Positions 25,610-35,426 are shown, counted from the stretch's first letter. The stretch is 64,000 nt of DNA from Arthrobacter_H rhombi (GCF_039526245.1 NZ_BAAAIV010000001.1:62001-126000); one strand, 5' to 3'. Numbers and translations are program-made. The notes: generated from the sequence alone by a model not told the origin.

Positions 25610-26569
25610 CTAGGCGCCCTTTTGCGAGGTGCCCTTCTTGCCGCTCGGGCGCGTCTGCCGGTCGTTCTTCGCACTGGCGGGCGTTGACTTCTTTCCCGCG
25701 GACTTCTTCCCGCTCGGCTTCTTGCCGTCGGACGTCGTCCCGGGTTTCGCTGTTTTGTCGGCGCCGCCCGATCGCTTCTTCTCGACACTGCGCTTCAGTG
25801 CCTCCATCAGGTCGATGACGTCTCCTGACCCGGACCCCGCGTCGTCGCGTGCGGCCTCCTGGTCCCCGAAGGTGGCGTCCGTGTCCAACGAGTCACCCTG
25901 CTTGATCTTCTCGTCGATGAGGGTGCGCAGTTCGACCTGATACTCGTCCTCGAAGTCCCCGGGGGTGAAATCGTTGCTGAACTGCTCCACCAAGGCGGCC
26001 GACATCTTCAGTTCCTTGTCGCTGATCTTCGTGGCCGACTTGGTGGCCGGGAAGTCGACTTCACGGACCTCATCGGCCCAGAGCATCGACTGCAACACCA
26101 GGACCTTGCCCCGCACGCGCAGCAGCCCGAGGCGGGTCTTCTGGCGCAACGCGAACCTCACGATCGCGATCCGCTCGGTGTCCTCCAACGTCTGGCGCAA
26201 GAGCTTGTAGGCCTTCGGCGACTTCGAATCCGGCTCGAGGTAGTAGCTGCGTTCGAGCATCAGGGGATCGATCTGGTCGTTCGGGACGAACTGGACGACC
26301 TCGATCTCCCGGCTCTTCTCCGCAGGCAGCGACTCCATGTCGTCGTCCGTGAGCACTACGGTGCGATCGCCGTCTTCGTAGGCCTTGTCGATGTGCTCGT
26401 AGTCGATCTTCTTCCCACACACCTCGCACCGGCGTTGGTAGCGGATCCGTCCGCCATCAGCGTCGTGGACCTGGTGCAGGTCGACGTCGTGGTCCTCGAT
26501 GGCACCGTAGGCCTTGACCGGCACGTTGACCAGGCCGAAGGCGACAGCGCCCGTCCAGATTGCCCTCAT
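25610..26569 (-). CDS. ku: Ku DNA end-binding protein
   Basis: A 319-residue homodimeric Ku that encircles broken DNA ends and recruits LigD for non-homologous end joining. The N-terminal beta-barrel core is unmistakable (MRAIWTGAVAFGLVNVPVKAY, then RYQRRCEVCGKKIDYEHI). The last 65 residues are Lys/Ser/Gly-rich and disordered, the extended basic tail typical of actinobacterial Ku that aids DNA threading. ATG 26569 begins the fold; no strong ribosome site is seen. It is divergent from ligD across 118 bp. Confidence 0.97.
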   Translation of the reverse strand: MRAIWTGAVAFGLVNVPVKAYGAIEDHDVDLHQVHDADGGRIRYQRRCEVCGKKIDYEHIDKAYEDGDRTVVLTDDDMESLPAEKSREIEVVQFVPNDQIDPLMLERSYYLEPDSKSPKAYKLLRQTLEDTERIAIVRFALRQKTRLGLLRVRGKVLVLQSMLWADEVREVDFPATKSATKISDKELKMSAALVEQFSNDFTPGDFEDEYQVELRTLIDEKIKQGDSLDTDATFGDQEAARDDAGSGSGDVIDLMEALKRSVEKKRSGGADKTAKPGTTSDGKKPSGKKSAGKKSTPASAKNDRQTRPSGKKGTSQKGA

Positions 26570-26687
26570 AGGCCCAGTGAAACATCGGTTCCACCGAGGC
26601 GCCAGCATTCGCGGCACCTGCCGGGCGCGTGCCATGGCCACGCGCGGCATTTCGCGGCACAGTGGAACGAGACGGAAGGAAATCCCC

Positions 26688-29084
26688 TTGTCACCACGGA
26701 CGAATGAACAGACGGTCAGGGTTTCGGGTCGTCAGTTGAAGATCAGCAACCTGGACAAGGTGCTGTATCCCGAGACCGGCACCACCAAGGCCGACGTCCT
26801 GCGTTACCTGGCCGAGGTTGCGCCCGTCCTCATCCCGCAGGCGGCCTGGCGTCCGGTGACCCGCAAACGCTGGGTCAATGGTGTCGGCACGCCGGAGCAA
26901 CCCGGCCAGGCCTTCTTCCGCAAGGACCTGGAGGATTCGGCTCCGGACTGGATTCCGCGCAGGGAACTGGAGCATCGTGACCACGCCAACACGTATCCGT
27001 TGGCCAACGAGCCGGCGGTGCTGGCCTGGTTCGGGCAGTTGGCTGCGTTGGAACTGCACGTGCCGCAATGGCGGTTCACCCCCGAGGGCCCTCCGGCCAA
27101 CCCGGACCGGATGGTGCTGGATCTGGACCCGGGGGAGGGCGCCGGCCTACCCGAATGCGCCGAGACGGCGTTGCTGTGCCGTACACTGCTCGCCGACATG
27201 GGTGTGGACAGTGTTCCGGTCACTTCCGGGTCCAAGGGCATCCACCTGTATGCGCCCCTCGATGGCAGCTACACCTCCGCCCAGGTATCCGAGGTCGCCC
27301 ATGAGTTGGCCCGCTCGCTGGAGGCAGACCACCCGGACCTGGTGGTCTCGGACATGAAGAAGTCCCGGCGATCGGGCAAGGTGCTGGTCGACTGGAGCCA
27401 GAACAGCTGGGCCAAGACCACCATCTGCCCCTACTCGCTGCGCGGGAGGTCCCGTCCCCTGGTCGCCGCCCCGCGCACCTGGAAGGAAATCGGGGACCCG
27501 AAGCTGCGGCAGCTGGATTATGAGGAGGTGCTCAAACGCGTCGCCGACGGCATCGACCCCCTGGCCGACCAGGGCTGGTCCGGAGCCACCGCCCCGGACC
27601 GGCTCGGAACATACCGTTCCCTGCGCGATGCGGCCCAGACGCCCGAACCCGTGCCCGCCGAGCCGGCACGGCAGCGGGACGGCGCACCGTCCTTCGTCAT
27701 CCAGGAGCACCACGCCTCGAGCCTGCATTGGGACTTCCGGCTGGAGCACTCCGGGGTGCTCGTTTCCTGGGCCGTGCCCAAGGGGCCACCACTGGATAGC
27801 GGGCAGAACCGGTTGGCCGTCATGACGGAAGACCACCCGCTGGATTACGGATCGTTCGAGGGGACCATCCCGCAGGGGCAATACGGGGCCGGGCAGGTCA
27901 CGCTCTGGGACCACGGAACGTGTGATCTCGAGAAATGGCGGGAGGGCAAGGAAGTCATCGCCGTGCTGCACGGGCGTCCCGACGGCGGCCTCGGCGGGGT
28001 CCCGCGCCGCTACGCGCTGGTCAATGCCCCGGGCCTGGGCGCGGAGAAGAACTGGCTCATCCACCTGATGAAGGACCAGCCGGTCCGCCCGCCCGTGGGC
28101 TCTTCCGACGACGCCGGGGTGCCGGCTCCGATGCTCGCCACGAAGGGCACGCCCGCAGAGCTGGACGCCGACGATGACTGGGCCTTTGAGATGAAATGGG
28201 ACGGCGTGCGGGCCCTCGCGACCGTGGCCGACGGAGCCGTGACGCTGGTCAGCCGCAACGGCAAGGACATGACGGCCAGCTACCCCGAACTGCAGGAACT
28301 GGCAGGACTCGTCGGCGACGGCGCGCTGCTCGACGGCGAGATCGTGGCCCTGGATTCCTCCGGCCGCCCCGACTTCGGGCGCCTCCAACAGCGGATGAAA
28401 CTCACCAAAAAGCGCGAGGTCGCGGCGATGGCCGGCAAGATCCCGGTGCATTTCATGGCCTTCGACGCGCTCCGCCTGCCGGACAAGGCCGACGGCGGGG
28501 TCCGCCACCTGATGCGCTCGCCGTACACCGAACGCCGCACCGCCCTGTTCGACGCGGTCACCGAGGGCGAACACATCCACGTCCCCATCGCCCACACCGG
28601 CAGCCTGCAGGACGCCATCGACACCAGCCGCGAACTGCGGCTGGAAGGGATCGTCGCGAAGAAGGCCGACGGGCGCTACCTGCCCGGTAAACGCAGCCAC
28701 GGCTGGGTCAAGATCAAGCACGAGGCCCACCAGGAGGTCGTCGTCATCGGCTGGAGGGCAGGAACCGGCTCCCGCGCCGATTCCCTCGGATCGCTGCTGT
28801 TGGCAGTGAACGACGACGGTGCCCTGCACTATGTGGGCCGGGTCGGAACGGGGTTTTCCCGCACGGAACTGGAGGACGCGCGGACCCGGCTGGAGCGCAT
28901 CACCCGCAAGACACCACCGGCAGATGACGTGCCGGCAGCGGATCGACGGGACGCGACCTGGGTGTCGCCGCAGCTGGTCGGCGAGGTCAGGTTCAGCGAA
29001 GTCACCGGGGACGGCCGGTTGCGCCATCCCGTGTGGCGCGGTTGGCGGCCCGACAAGGCGGCCGCCGACGTCCACTGGGACTGA
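26688..29084 (+). CDS. ligD: ATP-dependent DNA ligase D (polymerase-nuclease-ligase)
   Basis: A 798-residue NHEJ enzyme with the domain order polymerase (about 10-295), 3'-phosphoesterase (about 335-460), ligase (about 475-790). The polymerase metal pair is Asp145/Asp147 in LDLDPGEG, with SGSKGIHLY and LVDWSQNSWAKTT downstream. The nuclease carries HHASSLHWDFRLE and the ligase nucleophile is Lys503 in EMKWDGVRA. TTG 26688 is the preferred start: GGAAGGA ends 7 nt before it and it begins the polymerase domain. An upstream in-frame ATG at 26634 has no ribosome site. It is divergent from ku. Confidence 0.96.
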   Translation: MSPRTNEQTVRVSGRQLKISNLDKVLYPETGTTKADVLRYLAEVAPVLIPQAAWRPVTRKRWVNGVGTPEQPGQAFFRKDLEDSAPDWIPRRELEHRDHANTYPLANEPAVLAWFGQLAALELHVPQWRFTPEGPPANPDRMVLDLDPGEGAGLPECAETALLCRTLLADMGVDSVPVTSGSKGIHLYAPLDGSYTSAQVSEVAHELARSLEADHPDLVVSDMKKSRRSGKVLVDWSQNSWAKTTICPYSLRGRSRPLVAAPRTWKEIGDPKLRQLDYEEVLKRVADGIDPLADQGWSGATAPDRLGTYRSLRDAAQTPEPVPAEPARQRDGAPSFVIQEHHASSLHWDFRLEHSGVLVSWAVPKGPPLDSGQNRLAVMTEDHPLDYGSFEGTIPQGQYGAGQVTLWDHGTCDLEKWREGKEVIAVLHGRPDGGLGGVPRRYALVNAPGLGAEKNWLIHLMKDQPVRPPVGSSDDAGVPAPMLATKGTPAELDADDDWAFEMKWDGVRALATVADGAVTLVSRNGKDMTASYPELQELAGLVGDGALLDGEIVALDSSGRPDFGRLQQRMKLTKKREVAAMAGKIPVHFMAFDALRLPDKADGGVRHLMRSPYTERRTALFDAVTEGEHIHVPIAHTGSLQDAIDTSRELRLEGIVAKKADGRYLPGKRSHGWVKIKHEAHQEVVVIGWRAGTGSRADSLGSLLLAVNDDGALHYVGRVGTGFSRTELEDARTRLERITRKTPPADDVPAADRRDATWVSPQLVGEVRFSEVTGDGRLRHPVWRGWRPDKAAADVHWD

Positions 29085-29174
29085 GCGGGGGGCTGCACGA
29101 AACGTTGCCCGGCCCGACGGTGTCCCCTAGCGTGAAAACAGGAAGCACATCCATCCACGACCGGAGGTCACCCC

Positions 29175-30098
29175 ATGGACAAGCGCACACCGAACCCGCA
29201 GGACGCCCCCGCTCAGCTGGGACTGGACAACCCGGTGACGCGGTACCCGAAGATCTCGCCGCCGAAACAGGACCAGCCCGAACCCGGGTTGGATGCGAAG
29301 CTGGAACCGAAGGCCGATCTGGGCGCGAAATCCTATGTGGGAACGGGCCGGCTCACGGGGCGCAAGGCGCTGGTCACCGGCGGTGATTCGGGCATCGGCG
29401 CTGCGGTGGCCATCGCCTTCGCCCGGGAAGGCGCCGACGTCGCCATTGCCTACCTGCCGGCCGAGGAGGAGGACGCCCGGAACATCATCTCCGTCATCGA
29501 GGCCGAAGGCCGCACCGGAGTCGGGCTGGCCGGTGACCTGCTTGACGCCGAGTACCGCAACTCTTTGGTCGACCAGGCCGCCGACGCCCTGGGCGGACTG
29601 GACATCCTGGTGAACAACGCCGGCAAACAGGTCGCCATCGAGAAGCTCGAGGATCTGGACGATGAACAGGTCGCCCAGACCTTCCAGGTCAACATCCAGA
29701 CGATGTTCACGCTGTGCCGGGCCGCCCTGAAGCACTTCCCCGACGGGGCGACGATCATCAACACCACGTCGGTGCAGGCCTACGATCCCTCGCCGACGTT
29801 GCTGGACTACGCCTCGACGAAGGCCGCCATCAACGCCTTCACCAAGGGACTCGCCACCCAGCTGGCACCGCGGGGGATCCGCGTGAACGCCGTGGCCCCG
29901 GGGCCGATCTGGACCCCGTTGCAGGTCTCGGACGGCCAGCCCAAGGACGCACTGCCCACGTTCGGCCACGACGTGCCCCTGGGCCGCGCGGGCCAGCCGG
30001 TGGAACTGGCCCCCGCCTATGTGTTCCTGGCCTCCGCCGAGTCCAGCTACGTCGTCGGGGAGACCCTGAACGTCAACGGTGGCAAGTCCACACCGTAG
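29175..30098 (+). CDS. SDR-family oxidoreductase with stress-protein-type N-terminal extension
   Basis: A 307-residue short-chain dehydrogenase with a 55-residue Pro-rich extension (KISPPKQDQPEPGLDAKLEP) typical of the YhdF/YhxC/YghA group linked to general stress. TGGDSGIG at 68-75 binds NAD(P), and the catalytic triad is Ser199, Tyr212 and Lys216 (DYASTKAAINAF). The C-terminal YVVGETLNVNGGKSTP closes the fold. ATG 29175 has GGAGG 7 nt upstream. The substrate is unknown; relatives reduce aldehydes or are annotated as general stress proteins. A long hairpin separates it from the convergent phosphoketolase gene. Confidence 0.9.
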   Translation: MDKRTPNPQDAPAQLGLDNPVTRYPKISPPKQDQPEPGLDAKLEPKADLGAKSYVGTGRLTGRKALVTGGDSGIGAAVAIAFAREGADVAIAYLPAEEEDARNIISVIEAEGRTGVGLAGDLLDAEYRNSLVDQAADALGGLDILVNNAGKQVAIEKLEDLDDEQVAQTFQVNIQTMFTLCRAALKHFPDGATIINTTSVQAYDPSPTLLDYASTKAAINAFTKGLATQLAPRGIRVNAVAPGPIWTPLQVSDGQPKDALPTFGHDVPLGRAGQPVELAPAYVFLASAESSYVVGETLNVNGGKSTP

Positions 30099-30099
30099 C

Positions 30100-30152
30100 C
30101 GGAAATGCCGGGTGGGCGTCCGCGCCTCAGAGCGTCCACCCGGTGATTTCCG
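30100..30152. terminator. Bidirectional hairpin between SDR and phosphoketolase genes
   Basis: CGGAAAT (30100-30106) pairs with ATTTCCG (30146-30152), and CCGGGTGG (30108-30115) pairs with CCACCCGG (30136-30143). The structure starts 1 nt after the SDR stop and includes the last codons of the phosphoketolase gene, so it can stop transcripts from both sides. Confidence 0.55.
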
Positions 30153-32544
30153 CTGAGTCCTCGCCATACATCCGCGTGTGGCCGCGTGCATCGACCAGTG
30201 CCTGCTCGTAGCGCTGGCGCAGGCCCGGGTAGCGTTCATCCATTCCCGGGACCCGGTCCAGCACGTCCAGGGCCAAGTGGAACCTGTCGATCCTGTTGAG
30301 CATCGCCATGTCGAACCCGGTCGTCGTCGTGCCCTCCTCGATGTAACCGCGCACGTGGATGTTCTGGTGGTTGGCCCGGCGGTAGGTCAGCCGGTGGATC
30401 AGCCACGGGTAGCCGTGGTAGGCGAAGACCACCGGTCGATCCCGCGTGAAGTAGGTGTCGAAGTCGGCGTCCGGCAGACCATGGGGGTGTTGGCCCTCAT
30501 CCTGCAAACGCATCAGATCGACCACGTTGACCACCCGGACCCGCAGGCCCGGGGCGTCCCGGCGCAACAGGTCAGCGGCGGCGACCACCTCGGCGGTGGG
30601 GACATCCCCGGCGCAGCCGAGCACCACCTCGGGGGCGGCGTCGTCGACCTCGGTGCCGGCGAAGTCCCAGATCCCGATGCCCGCGGCGCAGTGTTCGACC
30701 GCTTCGTGAAGGGACAGCCACTGCAGGGCCGGTGCCTTCCCGGCGACGACGACGTTGACGTAGTCGCGGGTGCGCATCACATGGTCCATGGTCACCAGCA
30801 GCGTATTGGCGTCCACGGGCAGGTAGACGCGCACTACCTCGGCTTTCTTGTTGGCCACGACGTCGATGAATCCGGGGTCCTGGTGGGAGAACCCGTTGTG
30901 GTCTTGCTGCCAGACGTGCGAGGACAGCACGTAGTTCAGGCTGGCGACCGGTTGGCGCCAGGCGAGCTTGCGGTGGGACTCGAGCCATTTGGCGTGTTGG
31001 TTGAACATGGAATCGACGATGTGCACGAACGCCTCGTAGCAGTTGAAGATCCCGTGCCGACCCGAGAGCAGGTAGCCCTCCAACCAGCCCTGGCAGAGGT
31101 GCTCGCTGAGGACCTCCATGACCCGGCCGGCGCGGGCCAGGTGCTCATCGCCGTCGTACAGCTGTGCTTGCCAGACCTTGTCGGTGACCTCGTAGACGGC
31201 CGACAGTCGGTTGGAGGCCGTTTCGTCGGGGCCGAACAGGCGGAAGGTGTGCGGGTTCAGGGTGATGACCTCGCGGATCCAGGTGCCCAGCACGGCCATG
31301 GCGCCGTCGCGTTCGGTGCCCGGCGACGACACCGCCACCGCGTACTCGGCCAGCTCCGGCAGCACCAGGTCCTGGAGCACCCTGCCTCCGTTGGATGCCG
31401 GCGCGGCACCCATGCGCAGGCCGGGTGGTGGGGTGAGCCGTACGGTGTCGGGGCGGGGAGCTCCCGTGGCGTCGAAGAGTTCGTCGGGCCGGTAGGACGC
31501 CAGCCAGTCCTGCAGCTTCGCCAGATGCCCGGGGTTCTCGCGGACGTTCGACAACGGGACCTGGTGGGCCCGCCAGGTGCCCTGGACCTGTTGGCCGTCC
31601 ACGACGTCCGGGCCGGTCCAGCCTTTCGGCGAACGGAAGATGATCATCGGCCAGACCGGTTGGCCGGGGTCCTCACCGGGTGCGCCTGCGTCGGCGGCGG
31701 TGCCGCGGGCCCGGGTCTGGATGGAAGCGATGTCCTGAAGCGACGCATCGAGCGCCGCGGCAAAGGCCTGGTGGGCTCCTGCGTGGTCGGAGGGGTCGGC
31801 CACGGTGACGAATTGCGGGGCGTAGCCCAGCCCCTCGAAGTACTTGCGCAGCCGCTCCTCGGGCATCCGGGCCAGGACGGTGGGGTTGGCGATCTTGTAG
31901 CCGTTCAGGTGCAGGATCGGCAACACGGCGCCGTCGTGCACCGGGTCCAGGAACGCCACGGACTGCCAGGCCCCGTTCAACGGCCCGGTTTCGGCCTCGC
32001 CGTCGCCGATGACGCAGGCACTGACCAGGTCAGGGTTGTCGAAGACGGTTCCGAACGCGTGGGCCAGCGAATACCCCAGTTCGCCACCCTCGTTGATCGA
32101 TCCCGGGGTTTCCGGTGCAGCGTGGCTGGGGATGCCTCCGGGGTAGGAGAACTGGTGGAAGAGCTTGCGCATCCCGTCTTCGTCCCGGGTGATCTCCGGG
32201 TAGATCCCGGTGTAGGTGCCCTCCAGGTAGGTGTTGGCCACGTTGGCCGGGCCGCCGTGGCCGGGGCCGGTGACGAAGAGCATCTGCCGGTCACCGGCGA
32301 TGATGGCGCGGTTGAGGTGCGCGTAGATGAAATTCAGCCCCGGGGTCGTGCCCCAATGTCCCAACAGGCGGGTCTTGATATCTGAGGGTTCCAGCGGCCG
32401 GCGCAGCAGCGGGTTGTCCCGCAGGTAGATCTGGCCGGCGGAGAGGTAGTTGGCCGCCCGCCACCAGGATTCGAGGTCCTGCACCCCGGTCTCATCCACG
32501 ACCGGGCTATCTGCGGCGGGTTGCTGCGGTGTGTTTGGGTCCAT
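30127..32544 (-). CDS. xfp: Xylulose-5-phosphate/fructose-6-phosphate phosphoketolase
   Basis: An 805-residue thiamine-diphosphate enzyme that cleaves xylulose-5-P (and often fructose-6-P) with phosphate into acetyl-phosphate plus glyceraldehyde-3-P (or erythrose-4-P). Family motifs are present: GHWGTTPGLNFIYAHLNR at 62-79, GPGHGGP at 93-99 and the TPP/Mg motif GDGEAETG at 180-187. Full length is kept. TAGAGT lies 6 nt upstream of the ATG (32551-32556 on the minus strand) and there is no ribosome site, which suggests leaderless transcription. It probably provides a phosphoketolase shunt. No acetate kinase is adjacent. Confidence 0.97.
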   Translation of the reverse strand: MDPNTPQQPAADSPVVDETGVQDLESWWRAANYLSAGQIYLRDNPLLRRPLEPSDIKTRLLGHWGTTPGLNFIYAHLNRAIIAGDRQMLFVTGPGHGGPANVANTYLEGTYTGIYPEITRDEDGMRKLFHQFSYPGGIPSHAAPETPGSINEGGELGYSLAHAFGTVFDNPDLVSACVIGDGEAETGPLNGAWQSVAFLDPVHDGAVLPILHLNGYKIANPTVLARMPEERLRKYFEGLGYAPQFVTVADPSDHAGAHQAFAAALDASLQDIASIQTRARGTAADAGAPGEDPGQPVWPMIIFRSPKGWTGPDVVDGQQVQGTWRAHQVPLSNVRENPGHLAKLQDWLASYRPDELFDATGAPRPDTVRLTPPPGLRMGAAPASNGGRVLQDLVLPELAEYAVAVSSPGTERDGAMAVLGTWIREVITLNPHTFRLFGPDETASNRLSAVYEVTDKVWQAQLYDGDEHLARAGRVMEVLSEHLCQGWLEGYLLSGRHGIFNCYEAFVHIVDSMFNQHAKWLESHRKLAWRQPVASLNYVLSSHVWQQDHNGFSHQDPGFIDVVANKKAEVVRVYLPVDANTLLVTMDHVMRTRDYVNVVVAGKAPALQWLSLHEAVEHCAAGIGIWDFAGTEVDDAAPEVVLGCAGDVPTAEVVAAADLLRRDAPGLRVRVVNVVDLMRLQDEGQHPHGLPDADFDTYFTRDRPVVFAYHGYPWLIHRLTYRRANHQNIHVRGYIEEGTTTTGFDMAMLNRIDRFHLALDVLDRVPGMDERYPGLRQRYEQALVDARGHTRMYGEDSAEITGWTL

Positions 32545-32550
32545 GTCCGC

Positions 32551-32556
32551 ACTCTA
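32551..32556 (-). promoter_or_regulatory. Candidate -10 box of a leaderless xfp transcript
   Basis: On the minus strand TAGAGT is followed by 6 nt (GCGGAC) and the xfp ATG. This TANNNT-N6-ATG layout recurs at several genes in the window. Confidence 0.5.
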
Positions 32557-32659
32557 CGGTCCGGCGGCGTCGACTGTCAGTGTTCTGCGTGGCCCGACCG
32601 CGCCGCCGCCCGACGTGGTTCACTGGCAGCAGGGAAAATGTGTGGGAAGGGGCCGGGAC

Positions 32660-35209
32660 ATGGGAACCGGGAACGAAGCCGCCGGGCGCGGGGCGAACCT
32701 GTTGGAATTGCGCATCCACGGGGTCCTGAACACGCCCGCCTACGAGATGCTGGACACCACGGCCGGACAGGTCCGGATGGTCCGCGGGGACCAGTTGGCC
32801 GGGTTTTCCACCTACCGGCTGCCCCTTCCTGCCACCGCACCGACCGACCGCCGGGTGGAGGCCTACGCCTGGGGGCGACTGGCACGGTACACCGGACTTC
32901 CGGCACTGGGCAGGATCGGCGACGCGCTCATCAAGGTCCTCTGGTTCGCGTTGGCGCCCTACGGGCTAGCCAACACCGCCTACTGGTCCCGCTCCCAGAT
33001 CGGCACCGGCTCCTCCGCCCCCGATGACACCATGCGGGGGCAGCACCAGTGGATCGCCCACACCATCAGCACCGGACGCGGTGCGGGAACCTTGAGGATG
33101 TATGGGCTGCTGCTGAGCCTGCTGTTCGTCACGACGGCGGCCACCGTCGCCCTGGACATGATGGCCCGGCAATGTTTCGGTACCGGCCCGGTCGGCGAGT
33201 CCGCCGCCGTGGCATCCACCTGTCCGGGCGCCCGTGCAGTGCTGGCCCCGCTCGCCGGGTGGGGACCCGGGGCCCGCGACGCCCTGCTGCTGGCCCTGCC
33301 GTTGGTGGCGCTCGCCGTGGTGGTGGTCCTGCCGATGCTCGGACGAACCCGCTACCTCACCGGGCCCTCCCGGCCGGGGCGCGTTCCCCCGGATTCGGCC
33401 TCCGCGGTCAGCGAGGGCGCGCCGCTGCTGGCCCAACGCGACATCTGGCTGGTCGGCTCCGGCATGGGCCGGCTGCGGCGGATCCACTCCGGTGCAGCGC
33501 TGGCCTGGTTGGCCGCCATTGTCGCCTTCGACCACGCCGACGCAGCAGCGGGCGCCGGGTCCGGATTCGCCGTCACCTGGCCGATCGCCACCGTCCTGGC
33601 GGTGCTGCTCACCCTGGGTGGGGTTCTCTGGATCACCCAACCGCAGGCCCAGGTGGCGGGGGACCGGCCCCGGCAGCATGTCGCCTACCTGGTGGCCGGC
33701 GCGGTGCTCCTGGTCGCGGTGATGGTCCTGGGCGTGGCCGACCCGTCGGGTGCCCGGGGCTCACGTTCCGGAGCGCTGGCCGCCACCGTGCTGGTGCTCG
33801 CCATCGCGTTGACCCTGGCGGCGGTGCTGATCCAGGCCGAAGCCGTGGCCCGCCGGGCCGATGTCCAAGAGGCGCCGGGGGAGCCGCGGACCGCCCGCGA
33901 GACCTTGGGGTGGAAGGGCCGCGGGCCGTTCGTAGTCGGTTCGCTGGCCGCCGGCTTTGCCCTCCTGCTCTCCTTCGCCGTCGTGCTGGGGGCCGGCTGG
34001 GTCCTGGGCGGACCGAAGCCGCCACTGGTCTACGTCCTGCAGGGGGCAGGTTTCCTGGTGCTGCTCGTGGTCGCCATCTCGTGGCTGGCCCTGCGGCAGG
34101 CCGGAGTGCATCGCCGCGGCCGTGCTCTGCGGGCCGGAGAAGTGGCGGCCATCCGCGAGCGCCTGGTGGCACGGGCCGGGCACTGGACCACTGCCCCGAT
34201 GACGACGCACGCCGCGGAGGCAGTCCACCGGGCCCGCCGGCAGGCAGCACTGTTGCGGCGCATGGAGATCTTCGTCGGGTGGATCGGCTGGGCAGTGTTC
34301 GTGGGCATCTGCGTTGGCTGGTGCGCCCTGGTGTTCATGCCCCAGGACACGCCCACCGATGCCGCAGGAGCCTGGACGGTGGTGCGGGTCCTGGGAGATG
34401 CCGGGCTCTGGGCCGGGATGATCGCCGTCGTGCTCCTGTACCTGGTCTCCCGCCGGTCCGATGCCCGGCCACTGGGACTGTTGTGGGACCTCATGTGTTT
34501 CCTGCCCACCCAGGGGCACCCGTTTGGCCCGTCCTGCTATGCCGAGCGCGTGGTGCCCGAACTCGCGGACCGGATCGTTGACTGGTTCGCGGCAGGGGAG
34601 GCGCCGGAGCCTCCGGCCGAGGAGAACGGGCGGGGGCTGGTGATCTCGGCGCATTCGATGGGGATCGTGCTGGCCGTGGGGGCCCTGTTCCAACTCGGTG
34701 CACGGGGCCTGGCGGATACCGACCGGCAACGCATCGGGCTGCTGAGCTATGGATGCCAGCTGCGCCGCTACTTCTCCCGCTTCTTCCCGGGCGTCTGCGG
34801 CCCGGACGTGCTCTCCCTGGTTCCGTCGGGCCCGCCGTCACCCACCGCCCATGATCCCTGGCCGCCCACGATGGACGGGGAACTTGCGCAGGAGCTGGAC
34901 CTGGAACGGGAGCAGGGTGGGCCCGGGCAGGCAGGGAGTGCCGCCGTCGTGCTCCCCGGCTCACTGGGCAGTGTGTTGGGGGACCGGTGGCTCAATCTGT
35001 ACCGGGTCACCGACCCGTTGGGATTCCCGGTGCGCTATGTCGGAGGTGCGGCTGGGATGGACCGTGCCGCGGCGCCCTACCGTGAGCAGGCCTACCAATT
35101 CCTGCCGGCCACGCACGGCAGCTACCTGGAATCGACGGCGTATGCGCGGGCCTTCACCGACCTGCGCGAACGGCTGGGATCCTCGGGCGACGCGAGGGCC
35201 CGTGATTAA
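32660..35209 (+). CDS. Large multi-pass membrane protein with lipase-like serine motif
   Basis: An 849-residue protein. The N-terminal soluble part begins LLELRIHGVLNTPAYEML, a phrase often seen in actinobacterial proteins with a degenerate alpha/beta-hydrolase start. About 8-10 membrane helices follow between residues 145 and 600. Around residue 666 the GxSxG-like motif SAHSMGIVL suggests a serine-hydrolase nucleophile (Ser666). The C-terminal part (GSLGSVLGDRWLNLYRVTDPLG) resembles lipase-like proteins. ATG 32660 has GGAAGG 9-10 nt upstream. It may be a membrane-embedded lipid hydrolase. The family has no known function that I can name; confidence in the gene is high, in the function low. 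Confidence 0.8.
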   Translation: MGTGNEAAGRGANLLELRIHGVLNTPAYEMLDTTAGQVRMVRGDQLAGFSTYRLPLPATAPTDRRVEAYAWGRLARYTGLPALGRIGDALIKVLWFALAPYGLANTAYWSRSQIGTGSSAPDDTMRGQHQWIAHTISTGRGAGTLRMYGLLLSLLFVTTAATVALDMMARQCFGTGPVGESAAVASTCPGARAVLAPLAGWGPGARDALLLALPLVALAVVVVLPMLGRTRYLTGPSRPGRVPPDSASAVSEGAPLLAQRDIWLVGSGMGRLRRIHSGAALAWLAAIVAFDHADAAAGAGSGFAVTWPIATVLAVLLTLGGVLWITQPQAQVAGDRPRQHVAYLVAGAVLLVAVMVLGVADPSGARGSRSGALAATVLVLAIALTLAAVLIQAEAVARRADVQEAPGEPRTARETLGWKGRGPFVVGSLAAGFALLLSFAVVLGAGWVLGGPKPPLVYVLQGAGFLVLLVVAISWLALRQAGVHRRGRALRAGEVAAIRERLVARAGHWTTAPMTTHAAEAVHRARRQAALLRRMEIFVGWIGWAVFVGICVGWCALVFMPQDTPTDAAGAWTVVRVLGDAGLWAGMIAVVLLYLVSRRSDARPLGLLWDLMCFLPTQGHPFGPSCYAERVVPELADRIVDWFAAGEAPEPPAEENGRGLVISAHSMGIVLAVGALFQLGARGLADTDRQRIGLLSYGCQLRRYFSRFFPGVCGPDVLSLVPSGPPSPTAHDPWPPTMDGELAQELDLEREQGGPGQAGSAAVVLPGSLGSVLGDRWLNLYRVTDPLGFPVRYVGGAAGMDRAAAPYREQAYQFLPATHGSYLESTAYARAFTDLRERLGSSGDARARD

Positions 35210-35212
35210 AAG

Positions 35213-35251
35213 GCAGTGGGAGGCGGCCGGTCACCGGCCGCCTCCCACTGC
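35213..35251 (+). terminator. Perfect 18-bp hairpin after the membrane hydrolase gene
   Basis: The arms at 35213-35230 and 35234-35251 are exact inverted repeats with a 3-nt TCA loop, starting 4 nt after the stop. No T-tract follows. The remaining part of this 320-bp gap holds the SigK-like promoter at 35427-35455. Confidence 0.75.
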
Positions 35252-35426
35252 TGAAGCGTGCTCGGCATCGGAGCAATCTTGGGGGGAAAACAGCTCCGAT
35301 GCCGATATGGCTACTCTACGGTAACGTCCGAGTGCCCGCGATGGGTAGTTCTCCCCATGCCCGGGGTTGGACATGTGTGGCGTCATGATGTATTGGCGAA
35401 TCCGGCCACATAAACTTTTCGATTCG

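Noticed and set aside
27147..29075. A 642-codon open frame on the minus strand
   Set aside because: It lies wholly antisense to ligD, whose domains and active-site residues are intact. High GC creates long antisense frames, and the product shows no recognisable fold.
30178..32385. A 735-codon open frame on the plus strand
   Set aside because: It is antisense to the phosphoketolase gene, with composition and lack of motifs typical of a shadow frame.
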